A DNA stretch of 64,000 nucleotides from Capitulum mitella (taxonomy: Eukaryota; Arthropoda; Thecostraca; Pollicipedomorpha; Pollicipedidae). A program made the translations under genes and the position numbers. Below, in pieces: positions 24,235-36,600 of this stretch (positions are counted from its first letter, which is position 1; every line of letters starts with the position of its first letter). The DNA is taken from NCBI GenBank assembly GCA_030062745.1, contig CP099848.1, positions 15,165,568-15,229,567 on the forward strand, in the 5' to 3' direction. The notes under the pieces were generated by a model. It did not search any database, was not told the DNA's origin, and saw only the letters and a program-made list of their open reading frames with translations.

Positions 24235-24601
24235 CAGGGGTGTCGATTTCTGTAAATGGGGGAGGGGAGCCGAGGGCCCGACAATCTAACCTTCCCCAAA
24301 TGTGGGCTTGTCGACGGATTTAGCCCACTTTATTTTCACCAAAGGAAATTCATAGTTTTTGTTGCTAATTATCGAAGAGAAATTGCTTTCATTGCCATGT
24401 AAAATATAGATACATCACTTCAGGCTCCATTCTTTACTTTCTGACTATTTCTTGTCTATTGAGGCCGTTCTCTTTGTTATTATTACTCATTTCCCTTCAA
24501 AACCGGCAGAAAAGACGGGAGGGGGGAGCCAGCATTGGGCGGGCCAAAGCAGCAGAGGGTGAGCCAGTGCCCTTTCAAAAGAATGCAGATCGACACCCCT
24601 G
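24235..24601. mobile_element. 367-bp hAT-type MITE
   Basis: The left end CAGGGGTGTCGATTTCTG and the right end, from the other strand, CAGGGGTGTCGATCTGC are inverted repeats. The flanking octamers TATTGCAA (24227-24234) and TATTGTGG (24602-24609) agree at 5 of 8 positions; all three differences are transitions. CAGGGGTGTC ends are typical of hAT elements. It was inserted at the edge of the (TA)n tract. Confidence 0.65.
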
Positions 24602-24794
24602 TATTGTGGCCAATTTTGAGAAGTACTGGAAGGCACAATTGGACAACTATCCGCACTTCAATGCTTCATTCACGTACAGAATAATTGCCAGATTTTCCTC
24701 AGATGAGGCCAATTTTTCCGTAAGCTACCCCACTCCACGTTTTTTCGCAAATTGTCAAATATATAGGTGTGTATGTCACCAATATATAGGTGTC

Positions 24795-25246
24795 AGTCTT
24801 GGAGAACGTCCGGGACCGGGGACCAACCATACCGCGACGAGGCCCGGTCCAGGCTTAGCTTTTTTTGAGGAGCTGTCAATGGAGAATTGAAGGAATGTGG
24901 GCCAATTTCCTGCAAGCGCCTGTTTTGGACCCGGACAGGCCCAAACCGGCCTTATGGCTAGGCCTGCCCGGCCCTGGTTTTGACACCACTATGGTAGACT
25001 GTAGACCACTTGACTCAGGGGAGTGACCACATACCTTCCCTTATTCTTTGTATGGTTGGGAGGCAGTGGTGTCAAAACCATGACCCGGCAGGCCCAGCCA
25101 AAAGCCCGGTTTGGGCCCGACCGGCCTTAAAGCGGGCATCTTGTGGGAAATTTGCCCAAAGTGCTTCATCTTCCCACTGGCGCGCTTCAAAAAGCTGGGC
25201 CTGACCCGGACCTTGCCGTGGGATGGTTGGTCCCTGGTCCTCACTG
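24795..25246. repeat. Inverted pair of about 190-bp repeats with hAT-like inner ends
   Basis: 24795-24989 and 25063-25246 are inverted copies of one another around a spacer of about 73 bp. The inner ends read AGTGGTGTCAAAACCA (from the left arm, other strand) and CAGTGGTGTCAAAACCATGA (right arm). Both continue through GGTTTGGGCCYG to GGTTGGTCCCYGGTCC. The arms are too diverged to be a recent palindrome. They look like two head-to-head fragments of one hAT-type repeat. Confidence 0.65.
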
Positions 25247-26682
25247 GTACCGAAAATTCTCTAAGACCGACACCTCTGTGGCAGGCTCGCAGAGTTCAGT
25301 GGCTTCTCACCGACTGAGTACTTCGCGAAGACCAGGCAGCTTGTACGGCAGCAGTTTAACCCTACTGATAAGTCTGGCGCAAATAGTATGAAACAACTGG
25401 GATGCACCCTCGATCAAAGGTATTTTGTCAATGACGACAAAGTTCTGGCTGAAGCAGAGCTATCATTGACCACTGGCGACCTTCTTGCAGCCGAACGAAA
25501 TATATGGGGTAGTATAAGCTATGCTATACGCCTAATTTAAAAAAAAAAACGCTCGTAGTGTTGGACTTGAGGCGTTCGACCAATGTCCGTTCTTTCAGCA
25601 GCCAAATATAAAGTAGACCGTGAACTGTGTAATAAGGATACACTTAATTACTAAAAAATCGTTCATCGAGTGCTCCCGATGGCATGTCGATTTTGCAAAA
25701 TATACTTTGAGTCGTTTTTGTCGTGTTTCTGGACACATGAAGCAGCAGACAGCCGAAAACCACTACAGCTGAAAATAGCTACGATACATAGGAGATCCCC
25801 GTAGCACTCATCGATTTTGTGCCTTGTAACCATTTACAGATATGGGATGCACGGCGTTGGCGGCCTTATCCTCACATAAGTGTTCCTTGCTTTTCAAAAA
25901 CGAGTACAAAGAATCACGTTGTAAGGATTATATACAAGTACATGGATATCACTGGTAAAGGCATTACTATCACATGGCAAATTACCGTAGATGTTACGAC
26001 GGCAAAGCAGTTCTTGATAAATCGCTCGACAAACGACGAGGGATTGAGTGGTCGAAATGCAAGACACTCGTAAAACGACCCAAAAGGTTGTGTTCGAACG
26101 AGGCAAAGGATATGCAGTTTTACGGCAATCTCGTATTGTCGTAAATCTTACAAGCGCTTGTCGAAATGAGTTTACAGTGTATGGCGTGACCGTACATGAC
26201 CTCACGTTGCATTTGGTGAACCTTGCTAAGAGGTGCGTATAGATTTGCGTGTCTAGCTTGAACGATGGGGAAGATCAGCGACAACCATTTCTGTCACCCA
26301 CAGTGCAGATCAGTCCAATTGTCATTATGTATGTGGCCTGGCTTGACCTCTACTGTTGGAGTGTCACGATTGTTTATCCCTTTGGAGACCGCGTCCTCTG
26401 TGATCCAAATAATCCATACATTATATTTGCGAATACTATAAAAAAACAAAGCATGTTCCCGCCACCGCCCAAAGACGCGAAAACATGCCTGCAAGGGTTT
26501 ATTTATGACATCACATCTCCATAACCTGACCTAGCATGGAAATGATTTTGATGTCGGAATTTTAAAATTGATTGATGAATAGATGCTTAAAGTTTGGTTG
26601 TGTTGGCTCTAATGGTTTGGAAGATATTCACGGAAAACCAAGGGGTTGCCCTATTTGACACCCCCAGGCAGTGCCGGGCTAA

Positions 26683-28793
26683 AAAAAAGCTCATGTGGCG
26701 ACCTCACGTGACACCACCCCGACCTCCGCGGGTAAGCACCGTCAGTCCAGGCCCACTTTCGGGGCTTGCAACACGCTGCGACAAGCTTTGGTCGGTGCAG
26801 GATGATAAAATCGACAGGAGGGTCGTTAGCATCTCAAAGACGCTGCTCGACAACTGGAATGAGGTCTCAAAATGATCATTGAACGCTGGACATGCCCAGG
26901 TTCAAAGGACCGTTGCACCGGAACGTTTCCTGGAGAAATTCCCTTCTCATTGGTGCCAAAAAAACTTGCCAAAAAAACTTCAGTTTTCGTTTTGCTGTCA
27001 AGGTAGACAGATGCGCTGAGTGCATTCCTTATCGCTGTTTACAGGAAATACACCAACGAATGACCCAGTCAGCTGACCGCGGCGTCGGAAGGTCAGGACA
27101 CGGCCGGGACAGCGCCGGCGTCGCGGCCGGCCCGTCGAGGCGACAGCCATGATTGGGACAAGTGGCGCCCGACGTCTGCCGGGGGGAGGGGGGCCCGACC
27201 CCTCCCCACCAGCACTCGTGTGCCGCGCCGAGTCTACACAGCTGCCACCCCGGTGGCCGTGACGTGACTGCCGGGCGGCAGACACCGCGGGCTGCACACG
27301 GCCGCGGCGGCCGGACGACGCCGCATCGTCGACAGCGACGACAGCTCGGCGCCGACGGCGCCGGTCGCCGAGCGCGGCAGCCGCGTCGTCGGCGATGGCG
27401 GCAGTCCGGCTGCCGGCCGACCTGGCGGGCCAGGGGGGATTATTCTTGGCGTGGGGGCGGCCGGCCGACGAGCGCGGCACGGCCCGATCGAACGGCACGG
27501 TTTGATCCGAGCCGGCTCGGCCGCCGGCCGGGAGTTGTGTGCTTTGGAAGTCGGCGCGATTACCTCACGGGGCGAGGTGGTGAGACGCTCCCCCCCCCTC
27601 TCCTCCACTCCAGGAGGGATAGCGATGCTGGGAGTTGGCGCTCAGGAGGGAAATGGGTCATAGCGGCCTGAGCGGGCTTGTCGAAAAGCAGGCGTATGGA
27701 TGACAGAGAAATGCACATGGTCCTTGGTCCTTATCTGGAAGGTCCAGTCTTGAACGTTTTGAGCACAAAGCTTATCGGCTGAAGCACTAGTTCATCGGCT
27801 GAACTGTAATGCTACGCGGGGATATACATGCATCCCCATCTTAACGAAGAAATTAAGACTGCACTTGTATGCCGATGCTTAGAAAGAATAAACTTGAAAA
27901 TGGCATTTGCATCTCTAGATATTTTTGGAAGGGTTTGGCTCCTGAAAAAACCTGTACCTGGTGCATCATTACAATCTGGCTTAAAATTGGGCTAAGCTGG
28001 AGCTGAAGTTATTCAGTTCCATAGCAGCATGTAAATTTACTCGATGAGAGACAATCGTAATAGTTCCTGGAATACCTAGTCCTTTTGGTGATCTCGTCGT
28101 TTTAGCTTTTGATACTCAGAAAGAAAAAAAACACTTTTGAAATCTGCATTTGTTTGAAGTAAACTGCAATTCAGTTTGAGCCCGGTACGTCATGGAAAAA
28201 ACATCATCCTGAAACACTTCAGCTTGAACATGACTTTGGTAGGAGGAACGTGACTTTTACAATGTTTCAATGTGGTTTGGTTGAAAAACTGAGAAATGCC
28301 CGTCAATCCCTTCCTGTTGTTTTTTAGATGAAGTCATCACGGAGGTGCCAGTCCTTTTAGCGATATGTAACACTCCAGTCCATGTGCAAATGACGAAATG
28401 ATCTCGCCCTGCTTGGAGATCAGGGCACCCAAATTATGTGTGCACAAGCTCACCGATGACATCCTCGCACTTCGAACGCCCCTCAAAACGCTGATGCATG
28501 TGCTCTCCTAGCCCCAGCGGCACCCGATGGCTGCAGCCTCCGCAGGCGTGGGAACTGCACAGGTGTTCACATCAGAATGCGGCCTTCTAACAAATGGACC
28601 GTTTGAGAAGTTCTGTTGTACAAAACCAAAAAAAATTGCGCATTAGGTGCAGACACGTTCTTGGTTTTATTCCTGACTGCCTTCCAGACTCGGAGTCCAT
28701 CATTGTGAATCCTCTGTTGGTTCCCGAGTTCTCTGAGTCTTACTGCATCGCTGCAAATCCAGTCGCCAGCCTCCGAGTCCTCCCGCGAGCCAT
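26683..28793. other. No supported gene; GC/CpG-rich block at about 27.06-27.64 kb
   Basis: The GC-rich block is dense in CGGCCGGC and CGNCG words and therefore has long open frames in several phases (up to 172 codons), without domain signatures. It is flanked by AT-richer unique sequence. It could be a CpG-island-like promoter or a GC-rich repeat; the sequence alone does not decide. Confidence 0.5.
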
Positions 28794-28913
28794 GAGTCCT
28801 CGCAGATTCCTCCCGCTGGCTACGAGCCCCTGCAGAGTCCCTCCGCGGGCTCTGAGTCCTCGCAGTCTACCCGCCGGGCTCAGAGTGCTCGCAGAGTCCT
28901 CCCGCCGCGGAGT
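28794..28913. repeat. 30-bp tandem repeat, four units
   Basis: Units start at 28794, 28824, 28854 and 28884, each GAGTCCTCGCAG followed by TCCTCCCGC-type sequence. Thirty bases keep frame, so one phase (28594-28977, +) reads as a Pro/Ser/Arg-rich decapeptide repeat. Nothing else supports translation. Confidence 0.85.
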
Positions 28914-30930
28914 TCGGAGTCCTCCGCCCGAGCCGCGACTCCCGGCCGGGTGGCGCTGTCGATGGACTGTCGCTTAAGCGCTGTCACGCTGTTTTGACGG
29001 GCCGCTCGCCGGTTGGCTGTCAGCAGCGGCAGGCGTCGGCCGGCCAGCAGCCCGCGAAGCCGACGAACGGCGGATCGACGCCGCACTTCCTGTTTTCGCC
29101 CGCGCCGGCCGCGCCGAGCTGCTTCAGGAGCCGGCCACAGAGGCGTAGGTGTGCCGCGAATTCATATATTCAGGCTGGTAAACGCTCCGGGGCGGACCCG
29201 TGTCAAGAGCCACGCGAGAGCTGCGTGGCCTTCTCACGGTATTTTTTTACGTAAACGGCCATTGCTCGACCATTTACGTTGTTCGTTACGCATCTGAAGT
29301 GACCAAATCAACCCCTCCAAAGACTCGCGGCGTTTTCGTGCTCTCCATACCCGTCTCGTCGCAGTCGTGCGCGGCCGTCCCGCGAGTTCTCGCGCCCCGC
29401 CCGACTGCCGTGTGCCGGCCTCCGTCCGGCGCTGCCCACTAGCGTTCCGGTCCGCGCCGTCGGCTGCGGCGCCGGCTCCGGTCGGCCGAAACCGGCACCT
29501 GTTGCGCCGCCCGGTCGTGTTGCAGGCCTGCCGCGGCCCGGCTCCGGTTGCAGCGGCTGTGAGGACTCAGGCGAGGTTTTTGGTGGGCGGTGGCGGGCTC
29601 GGCGTGCCTCCAGCGCCGTTCGACGACGGCTCCAGCGCCGTACTGCTGCGAAGCGAACTTGTTTGTCCGCCATATCGTGAACCCTGAACAGACGTTAAAT
29701 ATGGCTTGCAGAGGGGTGGTCGGTGTCTTCGGTTGCAGTCTGACACGTACGTCATCCTCGGTTGCAGTCTGACGCGCACGCCAACGAGCATGTTAGAATT
29801 TATCGAGATAGCAATCACGCTCCAGTCTCGGCCTGTCAACCCGCCCCGCCCGTGACGGTTTACCAGCAGCGGCTCCGGCACCCAGTTCTTCCGCGGCTGC
29901 CTCCACTCGGTTTCGACTCGTTCCGTCTCGCGTAGCTGGCAACTGCCGCCAGCACGTCGCAGCAGGCGTCGTGACGATCGCTGTCACCCCGGCGCCGCTG
30001 CGGCGGACGCCAAACGTCGCCGTCCTCGGCCCGTCGCCTGCCAAGTTCAGGCGAGGTGAGCCGGGCCCCGGCGCCGGGGTGAAGCTCTTACGTCCCGCCG
30101 CTGGCTCGCCCAAGTCGGTCCGTCGAACAGCTGGCTGAATTCGAAACACCGCCCCCTCCCCGTCGGCCACCTGACTGATTCACACCCTCGGCGCTGCGGG
30201 GACACGGACAGTTTGGAGAAGCATGGCGACGGCAGCCTTGGTGCAGCCGCTCCGAAGGCGCCGTGGTCCAACTGATTTTCCGCTGATAAGTTCGCCGTCG
30301 GTTTGGATATTTCCTGACAGCTTCTTCCATTCGTGTGACGCGTCTTATGTCTCAGCGCCCCCCCCCCCAAGTGGATTACATCATTATTGTACTAAAGTGA
30401 ACCTGGGACCTTTTATTTTATCAAACACATGATTTATGACGTATACTCGAGAGCAATGTGTTCCGTTTTCCACTGTTTTGTAAATGTTCATGGTTATCCG
30501 CAGTTTGACGTTTCAACCAGCACATGGCGTGTTCCACACGATAAGATTCGTTTAACTCGTTTATGCAATGCGCGCATTGTCCACGTGTTCAGCCCGTTGG
30601 TCTTGTCGTTTTTGCAGCTCGTTTTTTGTTTTGTTTTGCTCTCTTCTGCGCGAGCACGGTTTAGAAGGAAGTAAACTGTATCAGTTTTTTTTAAAGAAAA
30701 CCGAGTAATCTTCTCTGGCTTCGGCTTTGGCTTTGGCTGCTGCTCAAAAGCCTCTTCAATAGGAAACTCCAGTAGGGCATTTAACAACAGGGGATAAGGG
30801 CCATAGATTCCTGTTGTTATTTTTGTTGTTAGCCTCCGCGCTGCAGACGTAATTTTTTCAAGCTACGGATACCACGCAATGTCACAGGATCAACCCCAGC
30901 CATATGTCAATCATCTCCCCTAGCTGTGCG
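28914..30930. other. No supported gene; GC-rich 28.9-30.2 kb
   Basis: CpG-dense sequence with chance frames on both strands, a 31-bp imperfect direct repeat (TCGGTTGCAGTCTGAC at about 29730 and 29758), a C11 run at 30358-30368 and a short CTTTGGCTTTGGCT tract at about 30722. From 30.4 kb it becomes AT-richer. Confidence 0.5.
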
Positions 30931-30939
30931 AGGTTTTGG

Positions 30940-31183
30940 TCTGGGTCTTTCTTGGGTTATTTAACGACGCTCTCGACAGCCAGGGTCATCTCGCAGGTTG
31001 GTTGGTTGGTTATTGGGACTTAGGGGCGCACCGACTGCAGGGTCATTCGGCGTCTAAGGGTCATCTCGCAGCCTCTCACGCCGGCTGTCGCGGGGGACGG
31101 CGGAATGTTGCCATTACCCGGACTCGAACCGCGGACCTTTCGGACACAAGGCGAGCGTGGTAATCACTACACTACGCCGCCCC
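30940..31183 (-). mobile_element. tRNA-derived SINE
   Basis: On the minus strand about 31183-31105 reads as a degenerate tRNA. TAGTGTAGTGATTACCAC matches the A-box/D-arm of a Val/Asp/Glu-like tRNA and GGTTCGAGTCC is an essentially perfect B box. Acceptor and anticodon stems pair poorly, so it is not a working tRNA. The tRNA-like head is followed by a body containing TGCGAGATGACCCT twice and an AACC tetranucleotide run. The target duplication and exact tail were not identified. Confidence 0.7.
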
Positions 31184-33355
31184 CGTGTCAGTCCTTGTTT
31201 TGACGCTTATTTTCTCGGGTTCCTGACGAACACGCAGTCTTCAGATGGTGAAAACGTGATACTGATGATCGAATCTTCAGTCGACTAGCGAGTTTTTTCG
31301 TGGAAGCAAACACTTGCCTGTCTGTCGTCGATTCCATCAATATTGTATGCCAATGTAGCCGCTGCCTTTTCAACACAACATTAGTGGCAGTGTTAATGCA
31401 TATCTGATTTACTGTGACTAAGAATCAATCAGGCTTCAGTAACGAAAAATAATGGTCAAAACAAATTGCAAACATTTAGCGACCACACTAGGCTATCTAA
31501 GCATTCATTAGCGAGCATACTAGAACTTCCAAACATTCAGGGAAGTCTTGATGGAGTTCCGAGGTATACATTGACGATTCGGCGACGTTTGCGAGAATCT
31601 TGCACAGTCATCAGCCACTCACGTGGAAGCCATAACCAAGAAAATCAAACCTGAAAGTCGCAGTAACGAAAAGAGTACAAATCAGAGTACAGCTTAGGTT
31701 AAGTAACAGTTTCGCTAAGCTTGGCAGTCAAAGCTGGCGTAAAAGACATCACTTCCTGCAGACCACATGTCCAAGACAATCGCATCAACAGAATCCCATT
31801 CAGTCCTAGGCGGCAGGTGCAACAGCTGGTGCGGCGCAAACGTGAACCGATGGCACCACGACCACCAACGGCACAAAGCAGTCATCTCCCCACGAGCTGA
31901 ACACGCCACATGGGACGCATAACATAACATAACAAACTCCCCCATACAGTCACAAGGAGACGTGGCGTTCCGCGCCCGGGCAGCGCCGCCGGGGGAGAAA
32001 TGGGGCCGCCCCTCGACTATTGGCGCCGAGCGCCAAACGTCGGCCAGGCCTGAGGTCGCAGCCGGCGCGAAGGCGTGCCCCGGGCGCCAGAAGGTGTCTT
32101 CAGACCTGTCCCTCACGCAGCGGTGCTGGGTGTCCTTTGGTGTTGGAATGTCCCGGATCGTGCGGCGTTTGTGGGCGAGAGTCGCGTCAAGTTGCGTTTC
32201 TTGACAGAACCGGATGTCGCCGGTGGCCTTTCTGCGACACGTGCCGGCAAACGTCGGATACTGAGGAACACCGGAACACCTCCTCCTCTTCCGCCACCCT
32301 CTTTGGTCGCCGACCACCACGGTCCGGACCGCATCAAGGTCCTCTGTTGTTCGCGACCAGCCCTGTGGCTTCTGAGAGCGCGGTCGGCGCTCGAGGCGCT
32401 CCTGCTCCTCCCCGACTCGGGGAGGCACACACACGTCATCACCGAGCGGCGGCCGCACGGACCTACCGGGTCGCGGTCGCGGCCACGGCCAGCGCCGCCG
32501 CCGCCAGCAGGACGGCCCAGTGGCCGGCGGCGGCGGCGGCGGCGCCGCTGCCCCGGTCACTGACCCCGGCCGCGCTGGCCTTGACCCCGCCGACGGTGGG
32601 AGCCGGCGCCGTGACCTGGGCAGAGCGCGCCTGCTGTGGCGCCGGCGAAAGCGAGCGCAGCTTGTGCTGTTCTCGCGCCGCCTCCGGCTCTTGCGCCGGC
32701 TGCTCCTTGCCTGCGGGCTGCTCAGCCAGCGGCCGGTCGCAGGGCAGCTCCGAGATCTGAGCGCACAGGCGACACGGTCAGGCTGCTGCCGTGCTGGGGA
32801 GCGGGGATGGCTAGAAAAAGGCACCCTCATGATCGCCGGTGATATGAACACTCCTAAATGTATCACAATGTGCGCACTGATAGATGCCTTAAAATTTTTC
32901 CTAGGAAAGCTGAAAGCTCAAATGATACGCACGATTACTATTCGACGTTCAAAAAAAAAAGGAAAAACGGAAAATTGTGGCCACCTGGCTGGAAATCTCG
33001 TCAAAACCATTTCGTCTAGCTCATATCAACGGGTACCTAGTTCGGTGGACAGAATTCAGTTCAAGCCTGTTCCGGGAGACGTCCTCAGGTCGGGACACCA
33101 TCTGTTATTTCGCGCAGCACGCACGACACCAGCCAGACCCTTCAGCAGACTGCCTTCAGTCCGGGCGACCCTAACCTTGAGACTGGTGAGTTCGACCGCC
33201 GGTCCTATGCCCAGGGTGGTGTCCCGCGGCGCCGGGTCCGCGGTGGGAGGTGTTTCCAGTCGCCCGGGCAGTGCTCCGTCCTCTATGTAGCAACTGGTGG
33301 AGTCGAGGGCCGCTTTAACGTGGGCCGACGCCGTCCGCGGCCGCAGGCGGATCAG
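31184..33355. other. No supported gene; GC-rich block at about 31.95-32.80 kb
   Basis: The GC/CpG-rich block carries overlapping long frames on both strands (383 codons minus at 31715-32866; 246 codons plus at 32020-32760). They are low-complexity Arg/Ala/Pro-rich shadows without a domain. The remainder is unremarkable. Confidence 0.5.
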
Positions 33356-33645
33356 CCAGGCGAGCCGACAGTCGCAGCGGAAGCTGTTCTCTGTGGAACA
33401 CGGCAGCCAGGTCAGGTCAGGTCAGACCAGCCAACCAGATAGTCGCAGTGGAAACGGTGCTCCGTGGAACGAGGCAAAGGGTCAGGTCATGCCAGCTCAG
33501 TCCAGATAAGGTTAGCCAAGCTAACCGACGGTAATGGTTTGTGGATAGTGGAGGCCGTTCTCTGTGGAAAAGGGCAGCGGATTAGGCCAGTTCAGGCCAG
33601 GCCAGGCCAGGCCAGGTCAGGTCAGGTCAGATAAGATAAGCCAGA
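33356..33645. repeat. GGTCA/GGCCA pentanucleotide tract with degenerate about 90-bp repeats
   Basis: GGTCAGGTCAGGTCAG occurs at about 33413-33430. A longer alternating GGCCA/GGTCA run, close to ten units, occupies about 33590-33640. These runs are linked by three loose copies of a unit containing GTCGCAGYGGAA and CTCYGTGGAA. Each GGTCA run is also a direct repeat of the nuclear-receptor half-site AGGTCA at 5-bp spacing. Confidence 0.8.
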
Positions 33646-33649
33646 TCGC

Positions 33650-36600
33650 GATTGATGTCGCATTAGGAAAATGCAGGTCATGCCGCACACGCTGTCGTCA
33701 CAGTGCATTAAGTCCGGTCGGGCCATGTATAAATCAATCAGTCACCTTGATAACATCAGCTGACGAACCGCAAACCGGTTCTGACGTAACTGGGCCAGGC
33801 TCGTGGGCCCCGTCTAAAGCGATAAAGACGTCTGGCGCAGAGAAACTCCGCAACGCGAAGCGCCGGTGCCGACCTCCAAATCACCACGCCTACCGCCGCC
33901 GCGGCCACATAACGGCTTCGTTATGGCACCACCATGCATGGCCGGCGACAGGCTGGGATAACAAAGGGGCTGCGCTAAGCCGAACGATCATTTGCATGCC
34001 GGCCGGCCAATTATTCCCGTCGGGTTCGGCTTGAGCAGCTCTGGCCTTAATTGGTGCCGGGCGCAATGGCCGGGACGGGTCCTCTCTGCTGCGGGCCGCC
34101 TGACGGCAGCGGCCGGCTCCAAAACGGAACGACGGCCGCCGACGGCAGCGGCCGGCTCCAAAACGGAACAACGGCCGTCGACGGCGCGACGAGGCAGCGC
34201 CGAGGTGGCCTGGTGCCTGCCACCGGCGTCGACGGCAGGGGTTCACGCCCAAACGGCGCTGCCTGGCGCGGGTCCCCGGCCACAGTTCGAGGCGCGGGTC
34301 CGACCCTGTCTAACGTGGGGTCGTGCATCCGACCACAGATCATGGGCGTCGCCAGGGGGGGGGGGGGAATTAAGAGGACTCCGGCCTCCTGAATGGTTCT
34401 CTTCAAGATATTATTTGCGCGTAAAATCGTGCATTTCCTTTCCAACTGCATCAAGGATCAGCCGTCCACCACCACTCCACCACACCGACGTAAGCTAATC
34501 CCCCCTCCCTCTCCCCCAACCATCCATATTCACAGTCCTCCCAGGCGGGAAGTCATTGTGGCGCCCCTGCACTAGACAATGGCCGGCACTGGGTGAGGCG
34601 ACAGTCTGCATATCATTGAGATCGGCCCAGTATCAGGTCATGTGTTTGTGCTCTGGTGACTACCGCGACTTCGATCTCTTATGCTGTCAGCTAATAGACC
34701 AGCCTGCCATTACTGCTTTGGCGGCAGAACACAAGTCTATGGTTCATTCTTCTGGCCAACCCAGATGGGGCGTAAAGCCATGGCCGACCACTTCCCTGAG
34801 ATGGTCGAGGTTCGACAAAAATGTGAACATTAATCTGTTACTGCCCACTTCCACTGCAGTTTGGCCTTACCCGAGACGGTTAGCTGGATCTGCCCCTGTG
34901 CCTGACCGCTGCTGTATTAGGTGATAGACCAGTTCATTGATGGTCAAGGTAACAGCCCATCAAACAGGCGAAACGCTTCTATTGTTGGTTGACTAGACGT
35001 TTGAGCGGATGGAGCCTGGATAATTCATAGACGGTCACAACCACTGTGGCACCGTCACTGTCGCCATCGTCACGCTGTAGCTCGCGGCGCACCGTTGTCA
35101 AATGTAAAACCTCATGCGGCGGTAAAATCCGTGCAGAACGCTCCAAACCCGTCCAAAACAGCCGAACAACACGAGCAAAGGATTGCTGTTGCTCCTGCAG
35201 CTGAAGACCAGTCCGCACCCCGCCCCAGGCGCCGCGGTGGTCCAGCGGTTTCATGTCGGCACGCACCGGAAAAAAGCAGCCGTGACCAGACCGAGGCCGC
35301 AGGGACGAAGCCAGCCCGAACGCCGGCCAACTGGGTGAATGTCACGTGACTCACTGGCAGCCGACAGCCGTCTGGCTGGAGAGCGTCCAGCGAAGGTGTC
35401 GTCGCTGTTGACGGCGGTGCCAAGCCCGTGTTTTTCCGGCGTGCAGCATCACGCGAGCGCTCCATGGAAAACAATCAGAGGCGTCCTCCGACGTCGGCTC
35501 GGAGACGGTCCGTTGCGTGTTTATCTCCGTCAATATTCGCCGCGCTTTGACGGACGGAAAACAGATGGAGAGCGTAAAGTCAACAGACGTAAGATCGCAG
35601 AACAAAATCTTGCACTCAAGTAACCGATGTAAGGAGAGGTGTTTTGTCTGGCAAAGCGATAGACATGGAAAACGGATCTCATGGCCGTCTGTGACAATTC
35701 AGCACGTTTGAGTTAACACTCCCGGATTGCGTTTTGGTTTACACAAGGCTGTTTCATGCAATGTACTGTAAATGTGCCAACATTTGGGAAATATGCCACA
35801 ACATTTCGAGGGGTGAGATGCTATTTAAATCGTGGTTCACAGCTCCAACAGAAAGTTCAGTGACGCATGACAATGACCTGAATGAAAGGACACACAAACG
35901 CGCTCACAGCTGGTCTGCCAAACACAGTGATACCATTGCCAGTGCTATTAAGGCATCAAACGTGCTGCGCGACTCGGTTCCCTGGGCGATTGGAAAATGT
36001 GTGTGGTACATCCCCTAATACCAGGACGTAACACAAGGACAAAGTGCCGCAATGCAGATCGGAGACCTGACGGAAAACAATGATCATCCGAATCGTACGA
36101 GAAAGGAGTTACACCGGAGAAACGTGAGCGGAATTATTTAGGCCTTGCAGGAGTCATCATTAAATGGTGCGAAATAAAACGCACGTCACTCTATGAGGTA
36201 GCAACGCAAAAAACCTATACCGACAATATTAACGCTATTGCGGTATCCGCACGCCGCATGATGCTACGAAGCTCATATGCACTTCTCGCATTTATGGCAA
36301 TCCTGGGGTCAAGCAAGTTAAAAATACCATATGCTCCGAAAAGCCGGTAAACTAACCGGCATTCGCTGTACAGGAGCCAACCAAACCACTGACCATCACA
36401 TTCCCACAAGCTTCTCCGGCTCGGAGCTTCTACAATTTAAATCAGCTGCCACGCAACTGTGAACGCCCCACGCAAATTTCTGTTGCAACTGTATTCGTTT
36501 TGAACAAGTAGTCGTGAAAAAACTGCGCTTCCATTCAGTTCACGAGATATTTATCTTCCATCGGGCTGTATAGATATTTTTAAGATTACCCCATAAAACA

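Larger units (their letters stand above)
23218..26179. mobile_element. Tc1/mariner-type insertion (TA duplication) inside element C copy 2
   Basis: The ends are inverted, CACTGCAAACTCATTTCGAC and, from the other strand, CACTGTAAACTCATTTCGAC, each bordered by TA (23216-23217 and 26180-26181). Removing the 2,962 bp and one TA restores perfect collinearity with element C copy 1 at about 16585-16600, a clean empty site. TA duplication with CACTG ends fits Tc1/mariner. I found no intact transposase, and the interior is filled with later insertions (24235-24601, 24795-25246) and a (TA)n tract, so it is a dead or non-autonomous copy. Confidence 0.82.
22466..26682 (-). mobile_element. TTAA element C, copy 2, split by a mariner-type insertion
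   Basis: TTAA at 22466-22469 and a mutated CTAA at 26679-26682, with inverted ends CCCGGCATCGCCTGG and, from the other strand, CCCGGCACTGCCTGGGGG. In reverse orientation 26682-26182 and then 23215 to about 22980 align continuously with copy 1 (16080-16810) once 23218-26179 is removed. The intact length would be about 1.25 kb. GGTCA-containing blocks are conserved between copies. No transposase is recognised. Confidence 0.78.

Noticed and set aside
31105-31183. Functional tRNA gene (minus strand)
   Set aside because: The A and B boxes are good, but the acceptor and anticodon stems have several mismatches and a repeat body follows. Better explained as a SINE head.
31715-32866. 383-codon open frame on the minus strand
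   Set aside because: It lies across a CpG-rich block with equally long frames on the opposite strand. It is Arg/Pro/Ala/Ser-rich, with no domain, signal peptide or splice context.
34341-34566. Possible hAT-type MITE (CATGGGCGTCGCC ... GGCGCCCCTG)
   Set aside because: The inverted ends are weak and the flanking octamers CCACAGAT and CACTAGAC match at only about half the positions.
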